A DNA stretch of 45,748 nucleotides from Streptococcus sp. CSL10205-OR2 (lineage in GTDB: Bacteria > Bacillota > Bacilli > Lactobacillales > Streptococcaceae): NCBI RefSeq assembly GCF_025660655.1, contig NZ_JAOTIN010000013.1, positions 1 to 45,748 of the forward strand, in the 5' to 3' direction. Positions 36,290-45,418 of the stretch are shown here, piece after piece. Positions within the stretch are counted from its first letter, which is position 1, and each line of letters opens with the position of its first letter. Position numbers and translations under genes: made by a program. Below the pieces are notes generated by a model that had not been told where the DNA came from, ran no database searches, and saw only the letters and a list, made by a program, of their open reading frames with translations.

Positions 36290-36765
36290 TTGATGCTCAC
36301 CAGTCCTTTACCAAATTCTACAACTTCTTCATTTGATACTAAAATATCAGTAATAATACCATCTCTAGGTGCTAAAATTTCATTCATCACTTTCATTGCT
36401 TCAATAATAAGAAGAGTTTGTCCTTTTTTGACAGAATCACCAATTGCAACAAATGGCTCCTGCGTAGGACTTGGAGAAAGGTAGGCTACACCAACCAAAG
36501 GGCTTTCAATGACATCTCCCATATCCTTTAGTTCTACTTCTTTTTCTTGTTTGATTTCTTCAACTTTAGAAAGTTCTGAAGTGACATCTCCATGATCAAC
36601 AACAGGTGTTGTTACCATATTTTCTGATTCATGAGACGGTTTTTCTTCCACTTTTCTGTCATTTTTACTAAAAACCAATTCTTTGTCATTAGTTTTATAA
36701 GAAAATTCTCGTAAACTGGATTGATCAAATTGAGTCATTAACTCTTTGATTTCTGAAATGTTCAC
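36286..36765 (-). CDS. accB: Biotin carboxyl carrier protein of acetyl-CoA carboxylase
   Basis: Carries the biotin that shuttles carboxyl groups between AccC and AccA/AccD. The 159-residue protein has a flexible, charged middle and a C-terminal biotinyl domain (about 85-159). The biotin-bearing lysine is K125 in EAMKVMN, and [12 protein letters not shown] is the usual thumb region. The start is GTG at 36765, with GGGAGG upstream. It follows fabF by 3 bp. Confidence 0.97.
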   Translation of the reverse strand: MNISEIKELMTQFDQSSLREFSYKTNDKELVFSKNDRKVEEKPSHESENMVTTPVVDHGDVTSELSKVEEIKQEKEVELKDMGDVIESPLVGVAYLSPSPTQEPFVAIGDSVKKGQTLLIIEAMKVMNEILAPRDGIITDILVSNEEVVEFGKGLVSIK

Positions 36766-36768
36766 TGT

Positions 36769-38001
36769 TTAATCCTCCCAACGTTTAAAAGCAAGAACAG
36801 CATTATGTCCACCAAACCCAAAGGTGTTTGATAAAGCATAATGAACATCAGCATCCTTTCCTTCTCCGTAAATAACATTTGCTTCAATATCTTCTGATAA
36901 TTCTTTTGTGCCAGCTGTTTTATGGATAAAGCCATGACGAATGGTTTGAATAGTAGCAATCGCTTCAACACCACCCGCAGCTCCTAAGAGATGACCTGTA
37001 AATGATTTTGTACTTGATACAGGCACATCTTTTCCAAGAACAGAAACAATCGCTTGGCTTTCACCTTTTTCATTTGCTGGTGTTGATGTTCCATGCGCAT
37101 TAACATAACCAACCTGTTCAGGTGTGATTCCTGCTTCTTTGATGGCAAGAGTCATTGCCTTAGCTGCACCAGAACCGTCTGGTGTTGGACTCGTCATATG
37201 GTAAGCATCACAAGTATTACCATAACCAACCATTTCGGCTAAAATAGTTGCTCCTCTTTTTTGAGCATGTTCGAGACTTTCTAAAATCAAGATCCCAGAA
37301 CCCTCACCCATGACAAAACCATTTCTGTCTTTATCAAACGGAATACTAGAACGGGTTGGATCTTCTGTCGTTGAAAGTGCTGTTAAACTTGCAAATCCTG
37401 CAATACCAATTTTAGTGATTGAGCACTCAGAACCGCCTGCAACAACAATATCTTGATGTCCATATTTAATTTCTCTAAAGGCTTCACCAATAGCATCATT
37501 AGCAGACGCACATGCCGTTGTAATGGATTTACAAACTCCTCTTGCACCGATTCTCAAAGCGATATTTCCTGCACCCATATTAGAGAGTGTTTTTGGAATA
37601 AACATCGGTTGAACACGTTTTGGACCACGTTCGTGGAGTCTAATAATCTGATCTTCCATCTCTTGAAGACCACCAATACCACTTGACACAATGACACCTA
37701 ATCTATCTTTGTCAACATCATCTAAAGAAAGATTAGCATTATTAATAGCCTCTAAAGTCGCATAAATAGCATACATGGAATACATATCCATACGGTTTTT
37801 ATCTTTTTTTACAAAGTATTTATCAAATGGAAAGTTTTTGATTTCACCTGCATTATAAACTGTAAAATCTTGTGTGTCAAATCTTGTAATTGGACCAATT
37901 CCAATTTTTCCTTCAACCAAGCTATCCCAAAATTCTTCTGGCGTATTACCAATTGGAGATGTCACTCCCATACCTGTGATTACAACGCGATTTTCTTTCA
38001 T
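36769..38001 (-). CDS. fabF: 3-oxoacyl-ACP synthase II FabF
   Basis: Condenses malonyl-ACP with growing acyl-ACP. The 410-residue protein has the Cys-His-His set of KAS II: C164 in TTACASANDAIG, the histidine in NAHGTSTPANEKGE and the second in KSFTGHLLGAAG. It also has GFGGHNAVLAF near the end. It is flanked by fabG (17 bp) and accB (3 bp). Confidence 0.98.
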   Translation of the reverse strand: MKENRVVITGMGVTSPIGNTPEEFWDSLVEGKIGIGPITRFDTQDFTVYNAGEIKNFPFDKYFVKKDKNRMDMYSMYAIYATLEAINNANLSLDDVDKDRLGVIVSSGIGGLQEMEDQIIRLHERGPKRVQPMFIPKTLSNMGAGNIALRIGARGVCKSITTACASANDAIGEAFREIKYGHQDIVVAGGSECSITKIGIAGFASLTALSTTEDPTRSSIPFDKDRNGFVMGEGSGILILESLEHAQKRGATILAEMVGYGNTCDAYHMTSPTPDGSGAAKAMTLAIKEAGITPEQVGYVNAHGTSTPANEKGESQAIVSVLGKDVPVSSTKSFTGHLLGAAGGVEAIATIQTIRHGFIHKTAGTKELSEDIEANVIYGEGKDADVHYALSNTFGFGGHNAVLAFKRWED

Positions 38002-38018
38002 TTTAAAGCCCCTATCTT

Positions 38019-38753
38019 TTAATACATGGTCATTCCGCCATCAATAGCAATGACTTGTCCGGTTAAATAATCTTGTTGCGCTAAAAAGCTAACAACTTCA
38101 GCAACTTCTTTTGTTTTACCAATTCTCTTCATTGGAATTTGGGTGAGAATTGTCTCTTTCATTTTTTCAGGAATAGCATCTGTCATATCTGATTCAATAA
38201 AGCCAGGGGCTACCGCATTAACTGTTATACCACGAGTAGCTACTTCACGGGCTACTGATTTCGTTAAACCAATCACACCTGCTTTTGAAGCAGCATAATT
38301 GGCTTGTCCAATATTTCCAGTCAAGCCAACAACACTAGATATGTTGATGATAGCACCTTCTCTTAATTTTGTCATCGGTTTTAAGACTGATTGTGTCATG
38401 TTGAAACTACCTGTTAGATTAATAGAAAGGACTTTCTCAAAATCATCCTGAGTCATTTTTAGCATGAGCTTATCATTAGTAATACCAGCATTGTTAACCA
38501 AGACATTAACCGGTCCTAATTGTTCAGTCGCTTCAGCTACCATACGTTGACAGTCTTCATATCTTGACACATCTCCTGAGATGGCAATAGCTTTTCCTGG
38601 GTATTTTTCAAATTGTTGTAAAATTTCTTGAGAGATTTCTTTACGACCATTTAAAATGACATTAGCACCTAGACTAGCAAATTGATGAGCTATCGCCAAT
38701 CCTATACCTCTACTTGAACCTGTAATAAAAATTGTTTTATTTGTTAATTCCAT
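38019..38753 (-). CDS. fabG: 3-oxoacyl-ACP reductase FabG
   Basis: NADPH-dependent reduction of 3-oxoacyl-ACP. The 244-residue short-chain dehydrogenase has the cofactor motif TGSSRGIGLAIA (11-22), NNAGITNDKLMLKM, the catalytic serine in NISSVVG and the YAASK tyrosine-lysine pair. The C-terminus GQVIAIDGGMTM is typical of FabG. It lies between fabD and fabF. Confidence 0.97.
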   Translation of the reverse strand: MELTNKTIFITGSSRGIGLAIAHQFASLGANVILNGRKEISQEILQQFEKYPGKAIAISGDVSRYEDCQRMVAEATEQLGPVNVLVNNAGITNDKLMLKMTQDDFEKVLSINLTGSFNMTQSVLKPMTKLREGAIINISSVVGLTGNIGQANYAASKAGVIGLTKSVAREVATRGITVNAVAPGFIESDMTDAIPEKMKETILTQIPMKRIGKTKEVAEVVSFLAQQDYLTGQVIAIDGGMTMY

Positions 38754-38771
38754 CGTTTATCCTTTCTTATT

Positions 38772-39689
38772 TTAATTAATAAGTGTTTCTAAACCAGTTA
38801 AATCATCAACAGTGTAGATATTAGCTGTTTTATCAATTTTCTTAACAAACCCACTCAAAACTTTTCCTGGACCAATTTCAACAAACTCTGTGACACCTAA
38901 TGACTTCAGCGTATCAATAGATTCATAAAATCTAACAGGCTCTTTGACTTGACGAGCTAATAAAGATTTAATCTCTTCTTGAGGCATCACTTTTGCCGTT
39001 GTGTTACTAATCAAAGGCATTTTAAACTCAGAAAATGAAATATTTTCTAAGGTCTCAGCTAACTGTTGACTAGCTTTTTCCAATAAGGACGTGTGAAATG
39101 GACCTGAAACATTTAGTGGAATAAGACGTTTTGTCCCTGCTTCTTTTAAAAGCTCTACTGCTTCATTAACGGCGTCAACTTCGCCACCTATAACAATCTG
39201 ATTAGGAGTATTATAATTAGCAGGAGTAACAATACCTTTTTTGCTGGCTTTTTGACAAATGGCTTCAATCACTGCGGGATCTGTATTCATAACAGCAACC
39301 ATTTTCCCTGTTCCTTTAGGCGCTGCATTTGCCATAAAATCACCTCTTTTAGCAACCAACTGAACAGCATCTTCAAAAGACAAACTCCCGCTTGCCACCA
39401 AAGCAGAATATTCTCCAAGAGATAGACCAAGAACAATGTCTGGCAGTATATTTCTTTCTTGTAATACCCTATAAATAGCAAGAGAAGTGACTAAAATAGC
39501 TGGCTGAGTGTATTGCGTTTGGTTTAGCTTGTCATTGTCTTCATCAATTAGCTCTCTAAGATCATAACCTAATACCCTACTAGCTGTTTCAAAAGTATCA
39601 CGAACAATTGAAAAATGATCGTAAAAATCTCTTCCCATTCCTAGTTTTTGAGCACCCTGTCCTGCGAATAAAAATGCGGTTTTTCCCAT
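38772..39689 (-). CDS. fabD: Malonyl-CoA:ACP transacylase FabD
   Basis: Loads malonyl groups onto ACP. The 305-residue protein begins with FLFAGQGAQKLGMGRDFY and has the nucleophile S90 in GLSLGEY and the catalytic histidine in SGPFHTSLL (about 199). It starts 1 bp after the fabK stop with GAGGAA upstream, so translation is coupled. Confidence 0.97.
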   Translation of the reverse strand: MGKTAFLFAGQGAQKLGMGRDFYDHFSIVRDTFETASRVLGYDLRELIDEDNDKLNQTQYTQPAILVTSLAIYRVLQERNILPDIVLGLSLGEYSALVASGSLSFEDAVQLVAKRGDFMANAAPKGTGKMVAVMNTDPAVIEAICQKASKKGIVTPANYNTPNQIVIGGEVDAVNEAVELLKEAGTKRLIPLNVSGPFHTSLLEKASQQLAETLENISFSEFKMPLISNTTAKVMPQEEIKSLLARQVKEPVRFYESIDTLKSLGVTEFVEIGPGKVLSGFVKKIDKTANIYTVDDLTGLETLIN

Positions 39690-39690
39690 A

Positions 39691-40662
39691 TTATTCCTCT
39701 ACTAAATTTTCAATACGCTTTGCTTCTCTTTTAATGGTTTTTAAAGCACCAAAATATATATCTTCCAAGATTTCCTGACACGTTTCTTCTTTACGAATTA
39801 AGCCTGAAATTTGACCAGCCATAACAGAACCATTGTCAACATCACCATCGATCACAGCAAATTTTAAAGCGCCAGCTCCCATTTTGTCAAAAATAGTTAA
39901 ATCTGGATTTTCTTCTTTAAAGGCATCTTTTTCAGCCTGTTCAAATTTTCTGGTTAACTTATTTTTAATCCCACGAACGGCATGCCCAAAATGTTGAGCT
40001 GAAATAACAGTATCAATATCTCTCGCTTTCAAGATTTTATCTTTGTAATTTTGATGAGCATTAGATTCTTTTGCTACCACAAAACGTGTCCCTACTTGAA
40101 CAGCTTCTGCACCAAGCATAAAGGCTGCAGCCATACCGCGACCATCAGCAATCCCACCTGCTGCAATAACTGGAATATCAACAGCATCTGTCACTTGTCT
40201 CACTAAACTCATTGTGGTTAGTTTACCAATGTGACCACCAGATTCCATACCCTCAGTGATAATAGCATCAACACCTAATTTTTCCATACGTTTAGCAAGA
40301 GCCACACTAGGAACAACAGGAATAACAACAATTCCCGCCTTATGAAGACGTTCCATATATTTTCCAGGGTTTCCTGCCCCTGTAGTAACCACTTTAACGC
40401 CCTCTTCAATGACAAGATCAACAATATCATCGACAAAAGGTGAAAGAAGCATGATATTAACACCAAAAGGATTAGTCGTCATTGATTTAATTTTGTCAAT
40501 GTTTGCTTTAACAACTTCTTTAGGAGCATTTCCTCCACCAATGATACCTAGACCACCAGCTTTAGAAACTGCTCCAGCCAAATCACCATCTGCAACCCAA
40601 GCCATTCCACCTTGGAAAATAGGATATTTTATACCTAATAATTCTGTAATTCTCGTTTTCAT
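39691..40662 (-). CDS. fabK: Enoyl-ACP reductase FabK (FMN type)
   Basis: Final reduction of each elongation cycle, done in streptococci by this FMN enzyme instead of FabI. The 323-residue TIM-barrel protein has GIKYPIFQGGMAWVADG at the start, VVTTGAGNP, PVIAAGGIADGRGMAAAFML and AEAVQVGTRF for FMN binding. A TTG precedes the ATG at 40662; I chose the ATG. It has its own promoter region with a perfect FabT box about 35 bp upstream, and a terminator-like hairpin separates it from acpP. Confidence 0.97.
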   Translation of the reverse strand: MKTRITELLGIKYPIFQGGMAWVADGDLAGAVSKAGGLGIIGGGNAPKEVVKANIDKIKSMTTNPFGVNIMLLSPFVDDIVDLVIEEGVKVVTTGAGNPGKYMERLHKAGIVVIPVVPSVALAKRMEKLGVDAIITEGMESGGHIGKLTTMSLVRQVTDAVDIPVIAAGGIADGRGMAAAFMLGAEAVQVGTRFVVAKESNAHQNYKDKILKARDIDTVISAQHFGHAVRGIKNKLTRKFEQAEKDAFKEENPDLTIFDKMGAGALKFAVIDGDVDNGSVMAGQISGLIRKEETCQEILEDIYFGALKTIKREAKRIENLVEE

Positions 40663-40696
40663 CAATTTTAACTTTCTATTCTTAATAATATAATAG

Positions 40697-40709
40697 TTTG
40701 ATTATCAAA
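40697..40709 (-). promoter_or_regulatory. FabT operator before fabK
   Basis: TTTGATTATCAAA (reads TTTGATAATCAAA on the minus strand) has perfect TTTGA/TCAAA half-sites and matches the FabT box of streptococci as I recall it. A TATAAT (minus) lies just upstream of it, about 40716-40721, so a bound repressor would sit at the start of transcription. It controls the large fabK-to-accA block. Confidence 0.85.
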
Positions 40710-40727
40710 ATATTATTATAAGAAGAA

Positions 40728-40753
40728 AGAATATTCTTGTTAGAATATTCTCA
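40728..40753 (-). terminator. Probable terminator after acpP
   Basis: On the minus strand AGAATATTCT-AACA-AGAATATTCT forms a 10-bp stem, each arm itself a palindrome, followed by TTCTTCTTAT. The T-run is interrupted, so some read-through into fabK is likely. Confidence 0.6.
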
Positions 40754-40760
40754 AATAAAC

Positions 40761-40985
40761 TTATTTTGTTTTTTCTTCAACATAAGCCACTAAATCACCA
40801 ACAGTATTTAGTCCTTCTTCAGTTTCAATTTGAATATCAAAGGCATCTTCAATTTCTGAGATAACTTGGAAAATATCCAATGAATCTGCATCAAGCTCAT
40901 CAAAAGTAGTTTCTAATTTTACTTCTTCAGCTTCTTTCCCAAGTTCCTCAACGATAATTTCTTGTATTTTTTCAAACACTGCCAT
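40761..40985 (-). CDS. acpP: Acyl carrier protein
   Basis: Carries acyl chains on a 4'-phosphopantetheine arm. The 74-residue acidic protein has the modified serine S35 in DADSLDIFQ, the DSL signature being intact. The [13 protein letters not shown] start and the C-terminal [14 protein letters not shown] are usual. It follows fabH after 65 bp. Confidence 0.97.
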   Translation of the reverse strand: MAVFEKIQEIIVEELGKEAEEVKLETTFDELDADSLDIFQVISEIEDAFDIQIETEEGLNTVGDLVAYVEEKTK

Positions 40986-41050
40986 TTTATTTCTCCTTTT
41001 ATTTTTAAAAATTTTTATTAATCACATGTCATAACATATAATTTAACTAA

Positions 41051-42025
41051 TTAGATTTTAACAATAAGACTTCCCCATGTCAAACCTCCACCAAAACCTG
41101 CTAATAAAATCGTTTTGGTACCATCTAGTGAAATGAGGCCCTTATCAACTGTTTCTGATAGTAAAATGGGAATACTAGCAGCACTAGTGTTACCATATTC
41201 CATCATGTTTTCAAGAAATTTCTCTCTTGTAATCCCAATTTTTTTCGCCATCTTATCTAAAATACGACGATTAGCTTGATGAAATAAGAGATAATCTATG
41301 TCATCAATAGCAATTGGTGCCTTCTCAATTAATTGAACCACATCTTTTGAAACATCTTTAACTGCAAAATCAAAAATCATTCGACCCTCCATTTTAAGGT
41401 AACTTTGATTTTCAGTTGACACTGAAAACGGCGAATTTAAGCCAACATTACCAGAAGTAAGTGAATGGCTTCTATTGCCATCAGAATGGAGTGATTCTAC
41501 AAGGAAATGTTCCTGATTAGTTTGTTCAATCAAAACACCGCCTGCCCCATCCCCAAATAAAACAGCTGTTGTTCTATCTGACCAATCAAGGATTTTAGAG
41601 ATGGTTTCTGCACCAATAACAATGCCTTTTTTGTAAACACCCGATTTTATCAATTTGTCTGCAGTTGCTATGCCAAAGACGAAACCACTACATGCAGCAG
41701 TTAAATCAAAAACAAAAGCATTTTTAGCACCAATATGTGCTTGAACCTTTGCAGCTGTTGATGGCATGGTACTATCTGGTGTGATAGTTGCAACAACAAT
41801 AAAATCAATTTCTAAAGGGTCTAATTGTGATTTTTCAATTAATTGTTCAGCCACACGATTGGCTAAATCACTCGTCAATTCATCTTGACTAATATGACGA
41901 TTTTTGATGCCAGTTCTTGATGAAATCCATTCATCACTAGTGTCTAGGATAAGAGACAAATCATCATTTGAAATGGTTTGTTTGGGAACATAATGAGCGA
42001 CTTGACTAATCTTTGAATAAAACAT
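41051..42025 (-). CDS. fabH: 3-oxoacyl-ACP synthase III FabH
   Basis: Starts fatty-acid synthesis by joining acetyl-CoA and malonyl-ACP. The 324-residue protein has the Cys-His-Asn triad: C112 in [10 protein letters not shown], histidine in [10 protein letters not shown] (about 249) and asparagine in [10 protein letters not shown] (about 279). Its start codon overlaps the fabT stop (TAATG), so it is translationally coupled to its own repressor. Confidence 0.97.
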   Translation of the reverse strand: MFYSKISQVAHYVPKQTISNDDLSLILDTSDEWISSRTGIKNRHISQDELTSDLANRVAEQLIEKSQLDPLEIDFIVVATITPDSTMPSTAAKVQAHIGAKNAFVFDLTAACSGFVFGIATADKLIKSGVYKKGIVIGAETISKILDWSDRTTAVLFGDGAGGVLIEQTNQEHFLVESLHSDGNRSHSLTSGNVGLNSPFSVSTENQSYLKMEGRMIFDFAVKDVSKDVVQLIEKAPIAIDDIDYLLFHQANRRILDKMAKKIGITREKFLENMMEYGNTSAASIPILLSETVDKGLISLDGTKTILLAGFGGGLTWGSLIVKI

Positions 42026-42459
42026 TAAATCAACTCCTCAAGAAATTTGTGTAAACTTCCTAAGCCTCTAGTCAAAACGTCAACATCTTGTGCATCCATA
42101 CCAGCAACAATATGAGTCACCATTGACTTATGAAACTTCTGATGAAGTCTATCTAAAAGCCTTCCTTTTTTAGTTAAAGTCAAATAAACAACTCTTCTAT
42201 CTAACTGTGATCGTGTCCTTTCAATATAGCCTTTAGCTTCCAATTTGTTAAGACTTGTCGTAACTGTTCCCAGAGTTAACAACAATTCTCTAGCAATATC
42301 ACTAGGCGTCACACGATTGCTTTTTCCTATAATTTCAATAGTGTGCATTTCTTTTAAGGACACATCACTAAACTGACTAGACTTTAAACTAGTCTCTTCA
42401 ATAATCAACACCTTATTGAAAATATCAACAAGATACTTATTGATTTTATGATAATCCAA
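42025..42459 (-). CDS. fabT: MarR-family repressor of fatty-acid synthesis FabT
   Basis: FabT binds acyl-ACP as co-repressor and shuts down fab genes when fatty acids are available. The 144-residue protein has the MarR winged helix-turn-helix with [20 protein letters not shown] and the wing [19 protein letters not shown]. The true start is TTG at 42459: it has a perfect AGGAGG six bases upstream and matches relatives that begin with [10 protein letters not shown] longer frame (to 42522) would cross the promoter. Its own promoter contains FabT boxes, so it is likely autoregulated. Confidence 0.95.
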   Translation of the reverse strand: MDYHKINKYLVDIFNKVLIIEETSLKSSQFSDVSLKEMHTIEIIGKSNRVTPSDIARELLLTLGTVTTSLNKLEAKGYIERTRSQLDRRVVYLTLTKKGRLLDRLHQKFHKSMVTHIVAGMDAQDVDVLTRGLGSLHKFLEELI

Positions 42460-42481
42460 TCGACACCTCCTACAAATAAAC

Positions 42482-42522
42482 TTTGATAATCGAATTATAT
42501 CAGATATCAAACTAACTTGCAA
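42482..42522 (-). promoter_or_regulatory. fabT promoter with FabT boxes
   Basis: On the minus strand TTGCAA (42517-42522), 17 bp, TATAAT (42494-42499). A box TTTGATATCTGAT lies in the spacer, and TTCGATTATCAAA (42482-42494), one mismatch from the perfect palindrome, spans from the -10 to the transcript start. This is a layout for autorepression. Confidence 0.75.
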
Positions 42523-42540
42523 GATAAATTATTAAGCACT

Positions 42541-43332
42541 CTATTCACCTGTAAATTTTGGTCTTCTTCTTTCACCATATGCTCGAACACCTTCTTTAAA
42601 ATCTTCTCTAAATGCAAGAGATTTTTGAAGAGATAATTCTAAATCTGCATAGGAGTCCCAATCTGAAAAGTAGCTTTCCCAAAGTAAAGACTTCATTGCA
42701 CCATAAGAGTTAAATGAGCCACGTTTTAATCGTTTCAGTAATTGATTCAATACCTTATCCAACTCTTCTTCTGTACACATTTTGTAAACAAAGCCATAAT
42801 TTTCAGCTTTTTCAGCAGATACAGCTTCACCCGTCATAACAAGATGAGTCGCACGATTAAGCCCAAGAGATCTCACCAACAAATAAAGACCACCAGCATC
42901 CGGAGCTAAACCTACATTAACAAATGCTTGAATAAACTTTGTTTTAGTCGTTGCAATGCAAAAATCAACGGCTAAAGCAATATTAAAAGCAGCTCCAGCA
43001 ACAGGGCCATTAGCACATAAAATAACAGGCTTTGGTAATTTTTTGATAGCAAATGAAATATCCTGCACTAATTCAGCAATTCTAACCAGAGAACTAATAT
43101 CATCTTCTGAAACAGCGCGTTGCATTTCATCAAGATCACCACCAACAGAAAATACTTTACCATTTCCTTTTATAATCAAAATTTTAAGTGACTTATCTTG
43201 TTTCACTGTCTCAATAGCATCTAATATTTCTTCACACATTAAAACATTAAAACCATTGGAAACTTCTGGCCTATTGAATGTTAATTGAGCAATATCATCC
43301 TTTCTTTCAAAAATGATTGTTTGATAGGACAT
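42541..43332 (-). CDS. fabM: Trans-2-decenoyl-ACP isomerase FabM
   Basis: A crotonase-fold enzyme that isomerises trans-2- to cis-3-decenoyl-ACP and so begins unsaturated fatty-acid synthesis in streptococci. The 263-residue protein has [16 protein letters not shown] near the start, the oxyanion loops [18 protein letters not shown] and [18 protein letters not shown], and [13 protein letters not shown]. Position at the head of the fab cluster, directly before fabT, supports FabM over an enoyl-CoA hydratase. Its upstream region has palindromes related to the FabT box. Confidence 0.93.
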   Translation of the reverse strand: MSYQTIIFERKDDIAQLTFNRPEVSNGFNVLMCEEILDAIETVKQDKSLKILIIKGNGKVFSVGGDLDEMQRAVSEDDISSLVRIAELVQDISFAIKKLPKPVILCANGPVAGAAFNIALAVDFCIATTKTKFIQAFVNVGLAPDAGGLYLLVRSLGLNRATHLVMTGEAVSAEKAENYGFVYKMCTEEELDKVLNQLLKRLKRGSFNSYGAMKSLLWESYFSDWDSYADLELSLQKSLAFREDFKEGVRAYGERRRPKFTGE

Positions 43333-43357
43333 AAAACAACCTCTACTTTCATAATGG

Positions 43358-43402
43358 TTTGACCATTAAAATATTTTATTATCAAATGATTTGACAATAA
43401 AA
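43358..43402 (-). promoter_or_regulatory. Palindromic region before fabM, possible FabT sites
   Basis: On the minus strand TTATTGTCAAATCATTTGATAATAA (43376-43400) is a 25-bp palindrome with one mismatched pair. Within and around it, TTTTATTGTCAAA (43390-43402) and TTTAATGGTCAAA (43358-43370) each differ by one base from TTTGANNNTCAAA. The promoter of fabM must lie in this stretch. In S. pneumoniae, as I recall, fabM escapes FabT control, so binding here is a hypothesis. Confidence 0.5.
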
Positions 43403-43467
43403 TAATAATACCACAAATTCTCGATAAAAATCAAGGAATTTTATTAAAAAAGATAATAAAGAGACCA

Positions 43468-43496
43468 ATGACATTTTAGCTCAATTCTGTTATAAT
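43468..43496 (+). promoter_or_regulatory. Aspartate kinase promoter
   Basis: ATGACA (43468-43473), a 17-bp spacer and a consensus TATAAT (43491-43496) lie 30 bp before the start codon. No riboswitch (lysine or other) is visible between them and the gene. Confidence 0.7.
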
Positions 43497-43526
43497 TTAG
43501 TATAAACTTAAAGGAATGGTTACTAA

Positions 43527-44882
43527 ATGAAAGTTGTAAAATTTGGAGGTAGCTCACTATCTGATGCTTCTCAACTAAAAAAAGTATTAGATATTGTTAA
43601 ATCCGATCTCAAAAGACAGATTGTTATTGTTTCTGCTCCCGGAAAAAGAGATAAAAACGATACAAAAGTCACTGATGCCTTAATTAAATATTTTAAAAAT
43701 TATGTTAATCATAAAGACATCACAGAAAATCAAAAATGGATTATAAAGCGCTACAAGGATATTATTGATGAGTTAAATTTGCCAATAACACTTCTTGAAG
43801 ACATTAAACAATCTATTAAAAAATTGGCAACACTACCAATTGAGCATAATGATTATCTCTATGACAGTTTTCTATCAGAAGGAGAAAACTCTAATGCCAA
43901 AATTATCGCTGAATTTTTTAAACAAAGTGGTCTAGATGCAAGCTACGTCCATCCTAAAGAAGCTGGTTTAATTGTTTCAAGTGAGCCTAGTAATGCAAGA
44001 ATTTTACCCTCAAGTTATGACAAAATTGAGAATTTAGCATCAAGAGATGATATCTTAGTTATCCCAGGATTTTTTGGAGTGACAAAAGACAATCAGATAT
44101 GTACCTTCTCAAGAGGTGGCTCTGATATTACAGGTGCTATTATTGCTGCTGGTATTAAAGCTGAAAGCTATGAAAATTTCACAGATGTTGATGGTATTTT
44201 TGCAGCTCATCCCGGAATTATAAAAAATCCTGAGCCAATATTAGAGTTGACTTACCGTGAAATGCGAGAGTTAGCCTATGCAGGTTTTAGTGTCTTACAC
44301 GATGAAGCTCTAATTCCAGCATACAGAGGTAAGATACCGCTTGTCATCAAAAATACGAATAATCCTAGTCACCCTGGAACAAGAATTGTTTTAGAAAGAC
44401 AACACAATCAAAATACTGTTGTCGGTATTTCAGGAGATAAAGGTTTTGTAAGTATCAACATTTCCAAATATTTGATGAATAGAGAAGTTGGTTTTGGTAA
44501 AAAATTATTACAAATTTTAGAAGATTTAAATATTTCTTGGGAACACATGCCAACTGGAATTGATGACCTCTCCATCGTTTTAAGAGAAAGAGAATTAACA
44601 CCCATCAAGGAACAAGAAATTGTCACAAGACTAACTAGGGAATTAGAAGTTGATACTGTGACAGTTGAACACCATCTTTCTATTATTATGATTGTTGGAG
44701 AAAATATGAAAAATCATATTGGTGTCACTGCAAAAGCAACACAAGCACTATCTAATCACAACATCAACTTATCAATGATTTCTCAAGGTTCCAGTGAGGT
44801 ATCAGTTTTATTTGTCATCAAAACACAACAAGAAAAAGAAGCTATAAAAGCTCTTTATCAAACTTTCTTCACACAACAATAA
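43527..44882 (+). CDS. Aspartate kinase
   Basis: Phosphorylates aspartate, the first step to threonine, methionine, lysine and diaminopimelate. The 451-residue protein has the KFGGSSLSD start of the family, FLSEGENSNAKI and FSRGGSDITGAIIAAG in the catalytic domain (about 1-290), and two ACT domains (about 305-450) for feedback control. It stands alone between fabM (divergent) and sigX (convergent). Whether lysine or threonine regulates it cannot be told. The leader is short and no T-box or L-box is seen. Confidence 0.96.
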   Translation: MKVVKFGGSSLSDASQLKKVLDIVKSDLKRQIVIVSAPGKRDKNDTKVTDALIKYFKNYVNHKDITENQKWIIKRYKDIIDELNLPITLLEDIKQSIKKLATLPIEHNDYLYDSFLSEGENSNAKIIAEFFKQSGLDASYVHPKEAGLIVSSEPSNARILPSSYDKIENLASRDDILVIPGFFGVTKDNQICTFSRGGSDITGAIIAAGIKAESYENFTDVDGIFAAHPGIIKNPEPILELTYREMRELAYAGFSVLHDEALIPAYRGKIPLVIKNTNNPSHPGTRIVLERQHNQNTVVGISGDKGFVSINISKYLMNREVGFGKKLLQILEDLNISWEHMPTGIDDLSIVLRERELTPIKEQEIVTRLTRELEVDTVTVEHHLSIIMIVGENMKNHIGVTAKATQALSNHNINLSMISQGSSEVSVLFVIKTQQEKEAIKALYQTFFTQQ

Positions 44883-44883
44883 A

Positions 44884-44911
44884 AAACCGTATAAAATCAT
44901 ATACGGTTTTT
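44884..44911. terminator. Bidirectional terminator between aspartate kinase and sigX
   Basis: AAAACCGTATA (44884-44894) and TATACGGTTTT (44901-44911) form an 11-bp stem with T-runs on both strands. It lies one base after the aspartate kinase stop and 7 bp after the sigX stop (minus). Confidence 0.92.
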
Positions 44912-44917
44912 TTGTAA

Positions 44918-45388
44918 TCAGAAAAAATCTTTTCCAATTTTCTTTAATTTTCTGATAAAAGCAGCTCTTCCTTTAAATCTCTCACCAACCAATAAAGAAT
45001 CAAACATAATCAACTCTTCTCTACTTAATAATTGAGATAATTGTGATACAGAATCCTTAAAGACAATAAAATCATCTACCAATGCTTCAGATGATGATAA
45101 AGAATGCTCTATATCACCAATTTCTTCATAATTAGGCTTATTAAATTGCCTCTTTTGACTTTCCTGTCGTCGGATTTCATCATTGATGTAATTAGAAAAT
45201 TTAGTTTTAAAAAAACGAAATAATTTTAATTTATCTAATGAAAGTTCAGGGTGTTTTTTTAATAATTCGTAAAGACTAATCATACCTTCTTGTTCCCAAT
45301 CATCATTGTCCCAAATATGTAAATGATACTTTCTTCGTAATTTCAAAACAATAGGACGAACTAGCTTATATACCTCTTCAAATCTCAT
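44918..45388 (-). CDS. comX: Competence-specific sigma factor SigX (ComX)
   Basis: An alternative sigma factor that directs RNA polymerase to late competence genes for DNA uptake and recombination. The 156-residue protein matches streptococcal SigX: FEEVYKLVRPIVLKLRRKYH, WDNDDWEQEGMISLYELL (sigma region 2) and FSNYINDEIRRQESQKRQFN, followed by a region-4-like end with LSREELIMFDSLLVGERF. I chose ATG at 45388, with GGGG upstream; the longer frame would start in the promoter. It lies beside an rRNA operon, as comX copies do in other streptococci, and has a perfect ComR-type box upstream. A second copy elsewhere is likely. Confidence 0.9.
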   Translation of the reverse strand: MRFEEVYKLVRPIVLKLRRKYHLHIWDNDDWEQEGMISLYELLKKHPELSLDKLKLFRFFKTKFSNYINDEIRRQESQKRQFNKPNYEEIGDIEHSLSSSEALVDDFIVFKDSVSQLSQLLSREELIMFDSLLVGERFKGRAAFIRKLKKIGKDFF

Positions 45389-45418
45389 AACATAACCCCA
45401 TTTCTTTATTGTTATCTC

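Noticed and set aside
42956..43288. A 110-codon plus-strand frame opposite fabM
   Set aside because: It is fully antisense to a complete fabM and has no family resemblance.
44354..44361. TACGAATA, the CIN-box core recognised by SigX
   Set aside because: It lies inside the aspartate kinase coding sequence, not in front of any gene, so a chance match is likelier.
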